Below, piece by piece: positions 34,652 to 43,244 of a stretch of 51,971 nt of DNA (position 1 is the first letter of the stretch; each line of letters starts with the position of its first letter). Made by a program: the position numbers and the translations under genes. The stretch is from the NCBI GenBank assembly GCA_948579355.1, contig CAPAOV010000020.1, positions 1 through 51,971 of the forward strand, in the 5' to 3' direction. The DNA is from an uncultured Eubacterium sp. (lineage in GTDB: Bacteria > Bacillota > Clostridia > Lachnospirales > Lachnospiraceae). A model generated the notes under the pieces. That model made no database searches and was not told the DNA's origin. It saw only the letters and a program-made list of their open reading frames with translations.

Positions 34652-35719
34652 ATGACAGAGTTTAATAAAATGAAAATTACTCATTTCTATTATAATTATT
34701 TATTAGTGGTATGTCTTATTACGTCCATTTTTAATTGGTTTAATGGGGATTTATTTTCATGGTTAAGGTTGTTTTTAGTGTTGCTTGTACCATTGCCAAT
34801 TGCATGGAGGAACAATCGCAGGGCGGAAGAGAGATTGCCGGCCAGCCATTTCTCAGCGCTTGTATTGACGGGAATAATTGCTACACAGGGAATTTTTGGA
34901 AATGAGGAGACCGCTAATATAATGGTTTGCTGCTGCACTTTTATTGCGGCGCTTTTCGTATTCTTTTTGAATAAGTATCTGCGTGGCAGGTATACTATAT
35001 TGCATTGTAACCCCAGTGTATCAGAGGAGACAAAGAGAAGAGCCGGACAGATGCAGCGTAAACCGCTGCTGATATTGTCATGTGTAGGCGGCATAGCGTT
35101 ACTTCTGTTTGTTCTTTTGTCAACAATGATTGCGAGGATAGAATGGGAGCCAAGAGAACGTTCACATCGGGAACAGCAGGAACAGGATAATATGTTGGAA
35201 GAGAGGCAGGATGTAAAGAGGAGCGAGATTCAAAGGAAAGTACGCGAAGAACAGGAACAGGCGTCAGATAATTTTTGGCTTCGGCTACTGCGGTATGCCA
35301 TTACCTTTGCGGTTGTGGTGATGGGAGCATTGGCGATTGTTTATGCCGTCTTTCGTTTGATATTATATATAATGAAATACCGCCGGAAATTGGTTTATGA
35401 GTATGAGGAACTGGTAGATGAGAAAAATGACTTTGAAGAGATTACCAGATTGGTGCCGGTTGTAAAAAAAGCTATGGTGTTTCCTGATGGATGGGATGGG
35501 AAGATACGCCGGGCATTTTACGATTCGGTTCGTAAAGGTGCGGGAAGAAAATCCATTGATTGTACGCTGACGCCAAGGGAACTGCACCGGGAATATATGA
35601 GTGAAACAGAACAAGATGAATGCTTAACGAAATTGTATGAAAAGGCGCGTTATGCAGAAGATTCGATAAGTAGGGAAGAGTGGGGAACATGGATAGGAAT
35701 TTCACAGAATAAGCGCTAG
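34652..35719 (+). CDS. Membrane protein with DUF4129-like C-terminal domain
   Basis: 355 residues from ATG 34652, 2 bases after the DUF58 stop, preceded by GGGGTGGG. There are about four to five N-terminal membrane segments in residues 12-165, a charged coiled stretch with many Glu, Gln and Arg (about 165-205), one more membrane helix (about 218-245), and a C-terminal cytoplasmic domain with LTPRELHREYMSE and LYEKARYAEDS, the DUF4129 pattern. It is the usual third partner in moxR-DUF58 operons, often fused to or followed by a transglutaminase, which is absent here. Confidence 0.8.
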   Translation: MTEFNKMKITHFYYNYLLVVCLITSIFNWFNGDLFSWLRLFLVLLVPLPIAWRNNRRAEERLPASHFSALVLTGIIATQGIFGNEETANIMVCCCTFIAALFVFFLNKYLRGRYTILHCNPSVSEETKRRAGQMQRKPLLILSCVGGIALLLFVLLSTMIARIEWEPRERSHREQQEQDNMLEERQDVKRSEIQRKVREEQEQASDNFWLRLLRYAITFAVVVMGALAIVYAVFRLILYIMKYRRKLVYEYEELVDEKNDFEEITRLVPVVKKAMVFPDGWDGKIRRAFYDSVRKGAGRKSIDCTLTPRELHREYMSETEQDECLTKLYEKARYAEDSISREEWGTWIGISQNKR

Positions 35720-35755
35720 ACATCTTCGGAAAACAGTGCAGAAATGAGGGAAATT

Positions 35756-36595
35756 ATGATACGCTTGATTGCATTTGATATGGATGGTACAGTACTGGAT
35801 GACCACAAGAAAATATTGCCACAGACGAAAGAAGTTTTGGAGCGATTGGCTGAACAGGGAATAGAGCTTGTGCCGGCAACGGGACGCCCCTTTTGCGGTT
35901 TGTCTCCAGAAATAGAACGGCTGCAGGGTGTGCGTTATGTCATTACTTGTAATGGCGCCGGTATTTATGAGAAAGAGACGGGAAATTGTCTGATGGGAGA
36001 CAACATAAGTCTCGATTCTTTATTGCCGTTGTTGACCGAGTTAGAGCCATTGTCTGTTATGGCTGACCCGTTTTTAAAGGGGAAAGCTTTTATGAGTGAG
36101 AAAAACCGGCCTCTTGTAGAGAAGATGCATGTATCGGAAGAGCTAAAAGAATATATTCGTACTTCGCGTACACTTGTACCGGACTTGGTGGAGTATTTGC
36201 GGGAACGCGGGGACGACGTAGAAAAACTGACGATTAATTTTGCTGAAAATGAAGATGGGGTGCTTCAGGGATATGACGAAGTGCTAACTATAGTTCGCAA
36301 ATATCCGCAGATGAATGCTGTCTCAGGCGGCATTAGGAATATTGAAATTACAAAGAGCGGGGTAACTAAGGCCAGCGCCCTGATGTGGCTGGGAGAGTAT
36401 CTTGCCATTGACAGGGAGGAGATGATTGCCTTTGGAGACAGTGAGAATGATTTGGAGATGCTTCGTGCGGCCGGTATCGGCGTGGCAATGGAAAACGCAG
36501 AGGAAGAAGCAAAAGAAGTTGCTGATTTTGTCACTTTGTCAAATACGGACAATGGTATTGTCTACGCTTTGCAAAAATTTGGCGTTTTAGCTTAA
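35756..36595 (+). CDS. Cof-type HAD phosphatase
   Basis: 279 residues from ATG 35756, which has GAGGG 5 bases upstream (35744 is an alternative). HAD motif I FDMDGTVLDD near residue 6, motif II region VPATGRPF near 41, a cap domain, the K motif (SKGVTKASAL-like, KSGVTKASAL) near 202 and motif IV FGDSENDLEML near 228. Members dephosphorylate sugar phosphates, flavin or PLP-type molecules; the substrate cannot be read from sequence. Confidence 0.93.
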   Translation: MIRLIAFDMDGTVLDDHKKILPQTKEVLERLAEQGIELVPATGRPFCGLSPEIERLQGVRYVITCNGAGIYEKETGNCLMGDNISLDSLLPLLTELEPLSVMADPFLKGKAFMSEKNRPLVEKMHVSEELKEYIRTSRTLVPDLVEYLRERGDDVEKLTINFAENEDGVLQGYDEVLTIVRKYPQMNAVSGGIRNIEITKSGVTKASALMWLGEYLAIDREEMIAFGDSENDLEMLRAAGIGVAMENAEEEAKEVADFVTLSNTDNGIVYALQKFGVLA

Positions 36596-36637
36596 CAGAA
36601 TGTTTCTGCACAGGAATAGGAAAAGGAGGAATAAAAA

Positions 36638-38173
36638 ATGAATGGAAATCCATTGATAAAGACAGACTATCCGGACCCGGATGTTATACGCGTGGGGGAT
36701 GCTTACTATATGGTCAGTACTACGATGCATTTTATGCCCGGCTGCGTAATACTGCGTTCCTATAATTTAATTGACTGGGAAATACTTACCTATGTGTATG
36801 AGACATTGGAATGTACAGATGAGGAATGCCTGAAAAATGAGAAAAATGCCTATGGGCGGGGGATGTGGGCCGCTACGCTGCGTTATCATAAAGGAATCTA
36901 TTATATTTGCTTTGTGGCAAATGATACCGGAAAGACTTATCTGTTTCGCTCTAAAAACATTCAGGGGCCGTGGACAAGAAGTGAGATAAAGGGATTCTAT
37001 CATGACAGTTCACTACTTTTCGATGAGGATGGAAAGGTGTATATTGCTTATGGGAACCGGCAGATTTATATTACTGAATTAAATGATAAGTTGACGGAGC
37101 CCAAACAGGGTGGTTTTCACCAGATGGTAGTGGAAGATACGGACGATGTTTACCTTGGATACGAGGGAACGCATTTCTATAAAATTAATGGCAAATACTA
37201 TCTGTTCTTCATTCATTTAAAAAAAGGGGAAAATACAAGGCGTTCTCAGGCCTGTTACATGGCAGAGAGGATTGAGGGGCCGTATCGCGGGGGAGAAGTG
37301 TTAGATACCGATGGTGGTTATTGCAATTCCGGAGTTGCACAAGGCGGGATTGTTGATACGCCGGATAACGAATGGTATAGCATTTTGTTTCGTGACAGCG
37401 GCGCTGTGGGACGGCTTCCGGTTCTTGTTCCTGTACATTGGCGGGAGGATTTTCCTGTCTTTGGCGTGGACGGTAAGATACCGGAAATAATGGAGCCATA
37501 CGACAGCCGTCCGGGTTATATTTATGCACCTTTGTATGGTGATGATGAATTTACGGAGGAGAAGCTAAAAAATATATGGCAGTGGAATCACACGCCAAGA
37601 CTTGATTTTGTAAAGATGGGGAACGGACAATTATGCCTGCAGACATGTGAAATTTGCAATAATGTGACGCAGGCTCCTAACACGCTGACACAGCGGCTCA
37701 TGTATCCGGGGAGCGTCGTAAGTGTGGAATTGCGGGCGGAACAATTAGAAGACGGCGATATTGCCGGATTGTGCCTGCTTCAAAGCGACTATGCCCTAAT
37801 CGGCATTACGAGGCGGGATGATTCGTTTTTCCTTGTACAGTGGAAACGGCCCGGGGAAGCAGAGGGAAAAATGAATCCGCAAACCGATACCACACAGCCG
37901 GCGGAAGTGGCGCGGCTTTTGCTGGATAAGCCGGCTATTTGTCTGCGCGCCAGAGCGGAATTTACGAAGATGAAAGATGTAGCAGACTTTGAAGTGCTCA
38001 TAGACGGCAGTTGGCAGCCGTTTGGAGAAAGAGTGAAACTGCATTTTAAGCTGGACCATTTTTGCGGCGTTCGTGCCGGACTGTTTTGCTATGCGGCAAA
38101 ACAGTTGGGAGGAATGGCGGCATTTTCCCACTTTAAGCATGATTTACTTGGTGTGGATGAAAGGTCTGAGTGA
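36638..38173 (+). CDS. Glycoside hydrolase family 43 protein (beta-xylosidase/arabinofuranosidase type)
   Basis: 511 residues, no signal peptide, so likely cytoplasmic and acting on short imported oligosaccharides. The N-terminal five-bladed propeller starts KTDYPDPDVIRVGDAYYMV (first Asp as base), with HDSSLLFDEDGKVYIAYG (second Asp) and GYEGTHFYKINGKYYL (Glu as acid). A C-terminal beta-sandwich (about 310-500) of the beta-xylosidase C2 / DUF1349 type follows. No transporter or regulator for plant glycans lies next to it, so the substrate is uncertain. AAGGAGG is seen before the ATG. Confidence 0.9.
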   Translation: MNGNPLIKTDYPDPDVIRVGDAYYMVSTTMHFMPGCVILRSYNLIDWEILTYVYETLECTDEECLKNEKNAYGRGMWAATLRYHKGIYYICFVANDTGKTYLFRSKNIQGPWTRSEIKGFYHDSSLLFDEDGKVYIAYGNRQIYITELNDKLTEPKQGGFHQMVVEDTDDVYLGYEGTHFYKINGKYYLFFIHLKKGENTRRSQACYMAERIEGPYRGGEVLDTDGGYCNSGVAQGGIVDTPDNEWYSILFRDSGAVGRLPVLVPVHWREDFPVFGVDGKIPEIMEPYDSRPGYIYAPLYGDDEFTEEKLKNIWQWNHTPRLDFVKMGNGQLCLQTCEICNNVTQAPNTLTQRLMYPGSVVSVELRAEQLEDGDIAGLCLLQSDYALIGITRRDDSFFLVQWKRPGEAEGKMNPQTDTTQPAEVARLLLDKPAICLRARAEFTKMKDVADFEVLIDGSWQPFGERVKLHFKLDHFCGVRAGLFCYAAKQLGGMAAFSHFKHDLLGVDERSE

Positions 38174-38212
38174 GGACGCATTCTTTGTCAAAGGAAAAGG
38201 AGGAAAAGGTTT

Positions 38213-39196
38213 ATGCAGATTTTTCTAAATATAGTAGTATTGTTGATTGGTTTTGCAGCGCTTATTAAAGGGGCGGACTTTTTTGTGGACGGAAGTGCGT
38301 CGGTGGCTAAACGCCTGAAAGTGCCGGGAGTTATTATCGGACTTACCATCGTAGCGATGGGGACGAGCGCGCCGGAACTGGCGGTCAGTGTATCGGCGGG
38401 ATTATCCGGCTCAAATGCGATTGCGGTAAGTAATGTGGTGGGTTCGAATATATTCAACCTGCTGGCCGTATTGGGAATCTGTGCCATATTGAAGCCATTA
38501 CCGGTAGGACAGGAAATCAAAAAACGGGATTATCCGCTCTCGCTTTTGTTTACTTTAGCGGTTTTCCTCCTTGCCGGCAATTTGGTTTTAAGCGGGCAGT
38601 GTAAAAATATTCATGATATGAACGAGACGGCGGGAACATTATTCCGTTGGAACGGTCTGGTGCTGATTGCCGCCTTTATTTTGTATCTGCTGTATACGAT
38701 TCATATAGCGAAGAAGAACCGCTTGCAAGCCGAAGAGGAGATAGAGCTGTTGACACCGTTTCAGTGTGCCGTCTATATTGTCGGTGGAATTATTGCCATT
38801 ATTCTCGGGGGCCAATTGGTAGTAGACAGCGCCGAAAAGCTTGCGCTGGCGTTCGGAATGAGCGAGACGCTGGTTGGGCTGACGATTGTGGCAATTGGGA
38901 CAAGCCTGCCGGAGCTGGTGACTTCTGTCGTTGCCGCCAAAAAGGGTGAGAACGGTATGGCGGCAGGCAATGTAGTCGGCTCGAATATATTTAATCTTTT
39001 GCTCATTTTAGGAGTATCCAGCACAATTCATCCCGTGGAAATCATGGTTGCTTCTTTTGTGGATTTGGGAATGCTGCTCGGCGTGAGTCTGATTGCCTAT
39101 GCGTTTATTTTTACCGGCAGGAGGGTAAGCCGCGTGGAGGGTGGCGTTATGGTGCTGATGTATGCCCTTTATACGTGCTATGTGATTGCCCGCTGA
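38213..39196 (+). CDS. Calcium/sodium antiporter (YrbG-type)
   Basis: 327 residues with about ten membrane segments and the two inverted alpha repeats of the CaCA superfamily: GTSAPELAVS plus NVVGSNIFNLL in the first half, and GTSLPELVTS plus NVVGSNIFNLL in the second. The Glu in each PE pair binds the ion. Exchanges Na+ and Ca2+ across the cytoplasmic membrane. AAGGAGG lies before the ATG. Confidence 0.95.
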   Translation: MQIFLNIVVLLIGFAALIKGADFFVDGSASVAKRLKVPGVIIGLTIVAMGTSAPELAVSVSAGLSGSNAIAVSNVVGSNIFNLLAVLGICAILKPLPVGQEIKKRDYPLSLLFTLAVFLLAGNLVLSGQCKNIHDMNETAGTLFRWNGLVLIAAFILYLLYTIHIAKKNRLQAEEEIELLTPFQCAVYIVGGIIAIILGGQLVVDSAEKLALAFGMSETLVGLTIVAIGTSLPELVTSVVAAKKGENGMAAGNVVGSNIFNLLLILGVSSTIHPVEIMVASFVDLGMLLGVSLIAYAFIFTGRRVSRVEGGVMVLMYALYTCYVIAR

Positions 39197-39240
39197 CAAG
39201 TTTCAGGGAACACAAGATTTAATATACTAAATAGTAGTTA

Positions 39241-39393
39241 GGGGGAATAGGTCGAAAAATAAGCTCGATAGCTTATTTTTCAACCCACTATTTGTTTCTG
39301 AGCGAAAACAAATAGTTCTGTTCCGACACGAGAAACTCTTCGAGTTTTCTCGTGCGGTTCTTCGCGATAAATCGCTCAGAAATGGGGGGAATA
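39241..39393. repeat. Multi-hairpin palindromic element bracketed by a 9-bp direct repeat
   Basis: Three hairpins in 130 bases: GAAAAATAAGCT/AGCTTATTTTTC (39254-39281, 12 bp, 4-base loop), ACTATTTGTTT/AAACAAATAGT (39287-39316), and a GAGTTTTCTCGTG-type stem (39327-39354). TCTGAGCGA (39297-39305) also pairs with TCGCTCAGA (39372-39380). GGGGGAATA flanks the whole at 39241-39249 and 39385-39393. The second copy is the ribosome site of the next gene. It looks like a small non-coding insertion (MITE or REP-like) with target duplication. Confidence 0.65.
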
Positions 39394-39398
39394 CTATT

Positions 39399-40241
39399 AT
39401 GAGACGGATAGAGAACCGGATTTATGATGAGGAGAGGGCATGGTATGGGTGCGATAATGTAGAACTGGTAAATTGCCGTTTTGACGGGCCGGCAGATGGG
39501 GAGAGCGCTTGTAAGGAAGCAAAAAGATTGTCTGTACAGAACTGTTTTTTTAATCTGCGTTATCCCTTTTGGCACGATGATGAGGTACAGATTGAAGATT
39601 CAGAGCTGACAAGTTTATGTCGTGCAGCGCTTTGGTACTCAAAAGACATAACTATTCGGGGAACGAAACTGCACGGCATAAAGGCGTTGCGTGAATGCGG
39701 TCAGGTCACAGTGGAAGACTGCGATATTGTTTCACCGGAATTTGGTTGGTCAGTGACGGATATAAAAATGAAGAACTCAAAGGCAGTGAGTGAATATTTT
39801 ATGATGCGTTCTTCGAATCTTATTTTTGAAAATGTAGAATTGCAGGGGAAATATTCTTTTCAGTATATTGAGAATGCGGAATTTGTCAATTGCCGTTTCG
39901 ATACCAAAGATGCATTTTGGCACAGTAAGCATGTCGTTGTGCGGGATAGTGTTGTAAAGGGAGAATACTTGGCGTGGTATGCACAGGATATCACTTTTAT
40001 CAATTGCCAAATAATCGGTACGCAGCCATTTTGTTATGACAGGGAATTGAAACTTATTGGTTGTCAAATGTTAGAAACGGATTTAGCATTTGAAAAGTCG
40101 GATGTGGAAGCGACGATTACGACGCCGGTGTTGAGTGTAAAAAATCCTCGCAGTGGTCATATTGTCCTGCCATCGGCAGGGGAAATAATAATGGATGATG
40201 AAGAGGCGAAAGGAACGGTAGAGATAAAAAGCGGCGACTGA
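39399..40241 (+). CDS. DUF3737 family right-handed beta-helix protein
   Basis: 280 residues with regularly spaced coils rich in the pattern (V/I)xx(C/S)x(F/I) such as VELVNCRFDG, RLSVQNCFFN, VTVEDCDIVS and AEFVNCRFDT, that is, a right-handed beta-helix. This matches DUF3737, a family of unknown function found in many gut Firmicutes. No signal peptide or catalytic residues stand out. Its ribosome site GGGGGGA is part of the right-hand copy of the repeat described at 39241-39393. Confidence 0.85.
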   Translation: MRRIENRIYDEERAWYGCDNVELVNCRFDGPADGESACKEAKRLSVQNCFFNLRYPFWHDDEVQIEDSELTSLCRAALWYSKDITIRGTKLHGIKALRECGQVTVEDCDIVSPEFGWSVTDIKMKNSKAVSEYFMMRSSNLIFENVELQGKYSFQYIENAEFVNCRFDTKDAFWHSKHVVVRDSVVKGEYLAWYAQDITFINCQIIGTQPFCYDRELKLIGCQMLETDLAFEKSDVEATITTPVLSVKNPRSGHIVLPSAGEIIMDDEEAKGTVEIKSGD

Positions 40242-40282
40242 GAACGCCGCCCATTCGGGTGCGTTTCAGCCGCATTTTTTAT
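40231..40282 (+). terminator. Probable terminator between convergent genes
   Basis: GCGGCGACTGAGAACGC (40231) can pair, with bulges, with GCGTTTCAGCCGC (40261-40273), followed by TTTTTT. A shorter stem GCGGCG/CGCCGC (40231-40250) is an alternative. Confidence 0.55.
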
Positions 40283-40297
40283 GTTTTGAAGTGAAAG

Positions 40298-41653
40298 TTA
40301 TTTTTCCTCTTTTCTCTTTTCAAAGAAAGCGTCGATATTCTGCTTGATATCTTCCGGTTTCAAATTTTTTAACAGATACCCGGCAGGTTTTAAGGACTTA
40401 ACTTTTTTCACACTTTCCGGGTCATTTCTTCCTGTCAGGAAAATGACAGGAACATCCGCGAGCGTCTCGTCGGAGCGAATCATTTCCAACATCTGTTTTC
40501 CGTCACAAACCGGCATCTCATAGTCTAAAAGAACTAAATCCGGTTTGTTCAGTGAAATATTGCGGATGGCGACAATACTTGATTCAGCTAAAGTAACATC
40601 GTAATCTTCTTCTAATAAATTGCTCATGTGCTGTCGTACGGTTAAGGAATCGTCGACAACCAGAACTTTTGGTTTTGCGTTTAAAACTTTTCTCCTCTCC
40701 AGATATTCTTTTACCTCGTCCATGGCATTTTCTGCCTCAATTGGAGTTCCAATACTGTTTTCAAGCATATGCGGAGCAATGACGCAGTAGGCAAAATATC
40801 CGGAGCCTGTATTAAATAGCAGGCTGATGTGTGGGGCGTCTTTTACAAAAACCTTTTGGAACTGTTCATAAGACAAGAGGTTTTCAGTTTTTAGTTCATA
40901 TTTTTCAGCGTCAGGAAATTGCTCCATAACGCGTTTGACAAATTGGCGGGCAGTATACCTTGCAGCATGAACGAGCATATTATCTAATTTATTTGTCTTG
41001 ATGCCCATGATTTTGCCAACTGTGTTAATTAGCAGTTTTTCTTCGAAAACTAAAAAAACTTCCTGTTTCTTTTTATCCTCATTCGTTCCATAAATGAGAC
41101 GGTAATATACACCATTGCCAAACTTCTCCCCATTGTAAGTATCGCTAATCAGGTGTGATTCGAGTTGAAACATATCAAACAAAAGCTGGATAATCACCTT
41201 TTTCATAGCCGTCAAATCTTCTGACAGAAGAAGAGTGGCTGGTTCTTTTACACTATTACTGACAATATTAACATCTTCTGACAATGTATGCCCGATAAGC
41301 CAGCCGGCGCAGACACCGAGAAAATGTTCTACGGAATCCGGTGAGTAATCAGACTGTTCTAATTCCAGTTCCAATGCCGGAAGTGTATTTTCACGAAATC
41401 CTTTATGTAAATGTTTGTGCTGTTCAATTCCCTCGTAATTAATGGAATCCATATATGCTTCCTCGTCTGCAAAATGGTCGGCAGCATGCTGTTTAAAAAA
41501 TTTGATTCCCTCACGGCACGCCCATTGGCGAGTTGAATCTTCTTCTTTGAATTCAAAAAGCTTATTAATAATTTTAAAAAGTTTTTTGTGTTCCTTATCA
41601 ATGATATCTACTCCAATATTGAACTCATCTTTCCAAACAAATTGATTTTCCAT
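40298..41653 (-). CDS. Hemerythrin / CheX-like / response-regulator receiver fusion
   Basis: 451 residues read from 41653, with AGGAGG upstream. Residues 1-130 are a complete bacteriohemerythrin: ligands H22, H60, E64, H79, H83, H122 and D127 are all present, so a di-iron oxygen-binding site is expected. Residues about 145-305 have the outline of a CheX-type phosphatase/fold domain but the E-x-x-N catalytic pair is not evident. Residues about 325-450 are a REC domain (VVDDS, phospho-acceptor in VLLDYEMP, FLTGRND, YLLKN). No output domain is attached. I infer an oxygen- or redox-linked signalling protein. It is 23 bases after psd and is probably the last gene of the phospholipid operon. Confidence 0.85.
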   Translation of the reverse strand: MENQFVWKDEFNIGVDIIDKEHKKLFKIINKLFEFKEEDSTRQWACREGIKFFKQHAADHFADEEAYMDSINYEGIEQHKHLHKGFRENTLPALELELEQSDYSPDSVEHFLGVCAGWLIGHTLSEDVNIVSNSVKEPATLLLSEDLTAMKKVIIQLLFDMFQLESHLISDTYNGEKFGNGVYYRLIYGTNEDKKKQEVFLVFEEKLLINTVGKIMGIKTNKLDNMLVHAARYTARQFVKRVMEQFPDAEKYELKTENLLSYEQFQKVFVKDAPHISLLFNTGSGYFAYCVIAPHMLENSIGTPIEAENAMDEVKEYLERRKVLNAKPKVLVVDDSLTVRQHMSNLLEEDYDVTLAESSIVAIRNISLNKPDLVLLDYEMPVCDGKQMLEMIRSDETLADVPVIFLTGRNDPESVKKVKSLKPAGYLLKNLKPEDIKQNIDAFFEKRKEEK

Positions 41654-41676
41654 TTCATATCCTCCTATTTTCTTTT

Positions 41677-42561
41677 TTAGGGATTGAGTTTTTTTGTTTC
41701 ACAGGCCGTTCCGAGACAATGTCCCTGAAGAAGCTTTGTTTCATATCCGCATATAGTGTTCCGCAAGAGGTCTTCGCGTGGAGTCACGGCATTTTTTGCC
41801 GTCAATACAAGGATAGTAGAACCACCATATTCAAAATATCCTTTTTCTTCTCCGCGCATGACGAAACCACTCTGTGTATGATTCGATATTTTACCGACGA
41901 GAAGAGCACCGACTTCCATTTGCACGATGTCGCCAAATTCTTTCGTATGGATAACGGTGTATTCGCGTGTATTCTCTTTATAAATCGGTAAATAATCATT
42001 TGCTATCGGGTTCACGGTGTGAAAGGAGCCGTCGATATGATAGTTTTTTGATTGTTTGCCGGAAGCAGCATAAACATAGCGGTGATAGTCGTCCACAGTC
42101 AGACGCAGAAGGAATGCATAGCCGCCTCGAAAGCGTTTTGCCAAACGGGGGCTGCGCAGTAAAGAGCGCAGGGTGTATTCCGTACTTTTAATGGAAAATG
42201 TAGTATTTTCCTGAATCTTATATACGGTTGCCTTACAGTCGCAGGGGCTGATAAGGATATTATTATCATCCGGAAGAGGACGTTTGCCTTTCTTAATTTT
42301 TCTCGTAAAAAAGTCGTTGAAAGAAGTATAGTCTCTTTCTATATAAGAAGACATATCAATGTTGTTTCTTTTGATAAATTGCTCAATCAATCCGACGGAG
42401 TGTGCGGAAGAAAGATAACGTCCGGCAAGTTTGGAAATTTGCGGCTGTACTAACGGTTTTAAAAGCATTCTTCCCGCAATATTGGTATAGAGATATTCTA
42501 AAAGTTTATCCTGACTCGTCGTATTTTTTACTAATTTCCCGTTCAAATCAATGTAATCCAT
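41677..42561 (-). CDS. psd: Phosphatidylserine decarboxylase
   Basis: 294 residues. Makes phosphatidylethanolamine from phosphatidylserine. Seen: an N-terminal region with FNDFFTRKIKKGKRP, the active-site Asp-His region LTVDDYHRYV near 150, and the self-cleavage motif, here GGST (FEYGGSTILVL near 257), at which a pyruvoyl group forms. Usual prototypes have LGST, and GST is retained. It is preceded by pssA (53-base gap), so the two-step pathway is complete. Confidence 0.95.
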   Translation of the reverse strand: MDYIDLNGKLVKNTTSQDKLLEYLYTNIAGRMLLKPLVQPQISKLAGRYLSSAHSVGLIEQFIKRNNIDMSSYIERDYTSFNDFFTRKIKKGKRPLPDDNNILISPCDCKATVYKIQENTTFSIKSTEYTLRSLLRSPRLAKRFRGGYAFLLRLTVDDYHRYVYAASGKQSKNYHIDGSFHTVNPIANDYLPIYKENTREYTVIHTKEFGDIVQMEVGALLVGKISNHTQSGFVMRGEEKGYFEYGGSTILVLTAKNAVTPREDLLRNTICGYETKLLQGHCLGTACETKKLNP

Positions 42562-42614
42562 ATAAATACCTCATTCTGGAACCTTTGCCATCCGTACAGG
42601 CTCCCATATTATAA

Positions 42615-43244
42615 TTAGCTAAATAAGATACATCCCAGCACTGACGCCACTAATACCATCATGGCAATGATTAGGGCGTTGCCCGGTTTTTTTATTTTAA
42701 AATCCAGCACATACAAAAAGGCTACAACGAGATGCATGACAGCCAGTGTAACGATAAATGCGCGGTCGGAGACCAGCGGCCGGAATAAGTAGACGATAGG
42801 ATAGATAATTGTAATCGTTGTGATTGGTAAACCGCGGTATCCCTTGCTCTGGTCAGAATCGGGATGAGTGTGCTTTAGCTCTTCCAGTACGTTAAAATAA
42901 GCCAGCCGTATGACGCCGCAGAGGACGAACAGAATCTCAATGGCAATTCCCCAAGGCTGGTTCAAGCCCATATGGTAGGAAATAATAACCGGAGTCACGC
43001 CAAAGCAAACCATATCGCACAGGGAATCAATCTGAACGCCAAATATTTCCATCTCCCGTGTGCGGTTTTTCATGGCGCGGGCAATCTTTCCATCAAAAGT
43101 GTCACAGGCGCCGGCCAGAGCCAAAAACAGGATGGCATATTTAAAATTGCCGGTGTGCGACATTGTCATGGCACAGACGGATAGAGCTACGCCGATATAA
43201 GTAACGATTACGGAATAATTATAAAAACCAATCATATTGTTCAC
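42615..43244 (-). CDS. pssA: CDP-diacylglycerol-serine O-phosphatidyltransferase
   Basis: 209 residues of the CDP-alcohol phosphotransferase family, with six or so membrane segments. The signature D-x-x-DG-x-x-AR is seen as DTFDGKIARA near 47, followed at the expected distance by G-x-x-x-D-x-x-x-D (GVQIDSLCD). Attaches serine to CDP-diacylglycerol to give phosphatidylserine. Its start overlaps the end of the upstream flippase-like gene by 4 bases. Confidence 0.93.
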   Translation of the reverse strand: MNNMIGFYNYSVIVTYIGVALSVCAMTMSHTGNFKYAILFLALAGACDTFDGKIARAMKNRTREMEIFGVQIDSLCDMVCFGVTPVIISYHMGLNQPWGIAIEILFVLCGVIRLAYFNVLEELKHTHPDSDQSKGYRGLPITTITIIYPIVYLFRPLVSDRAFIVTLAVMHLVVAFLYVLDFKIKKPGNALIIAMMVLVASVLGCILFS

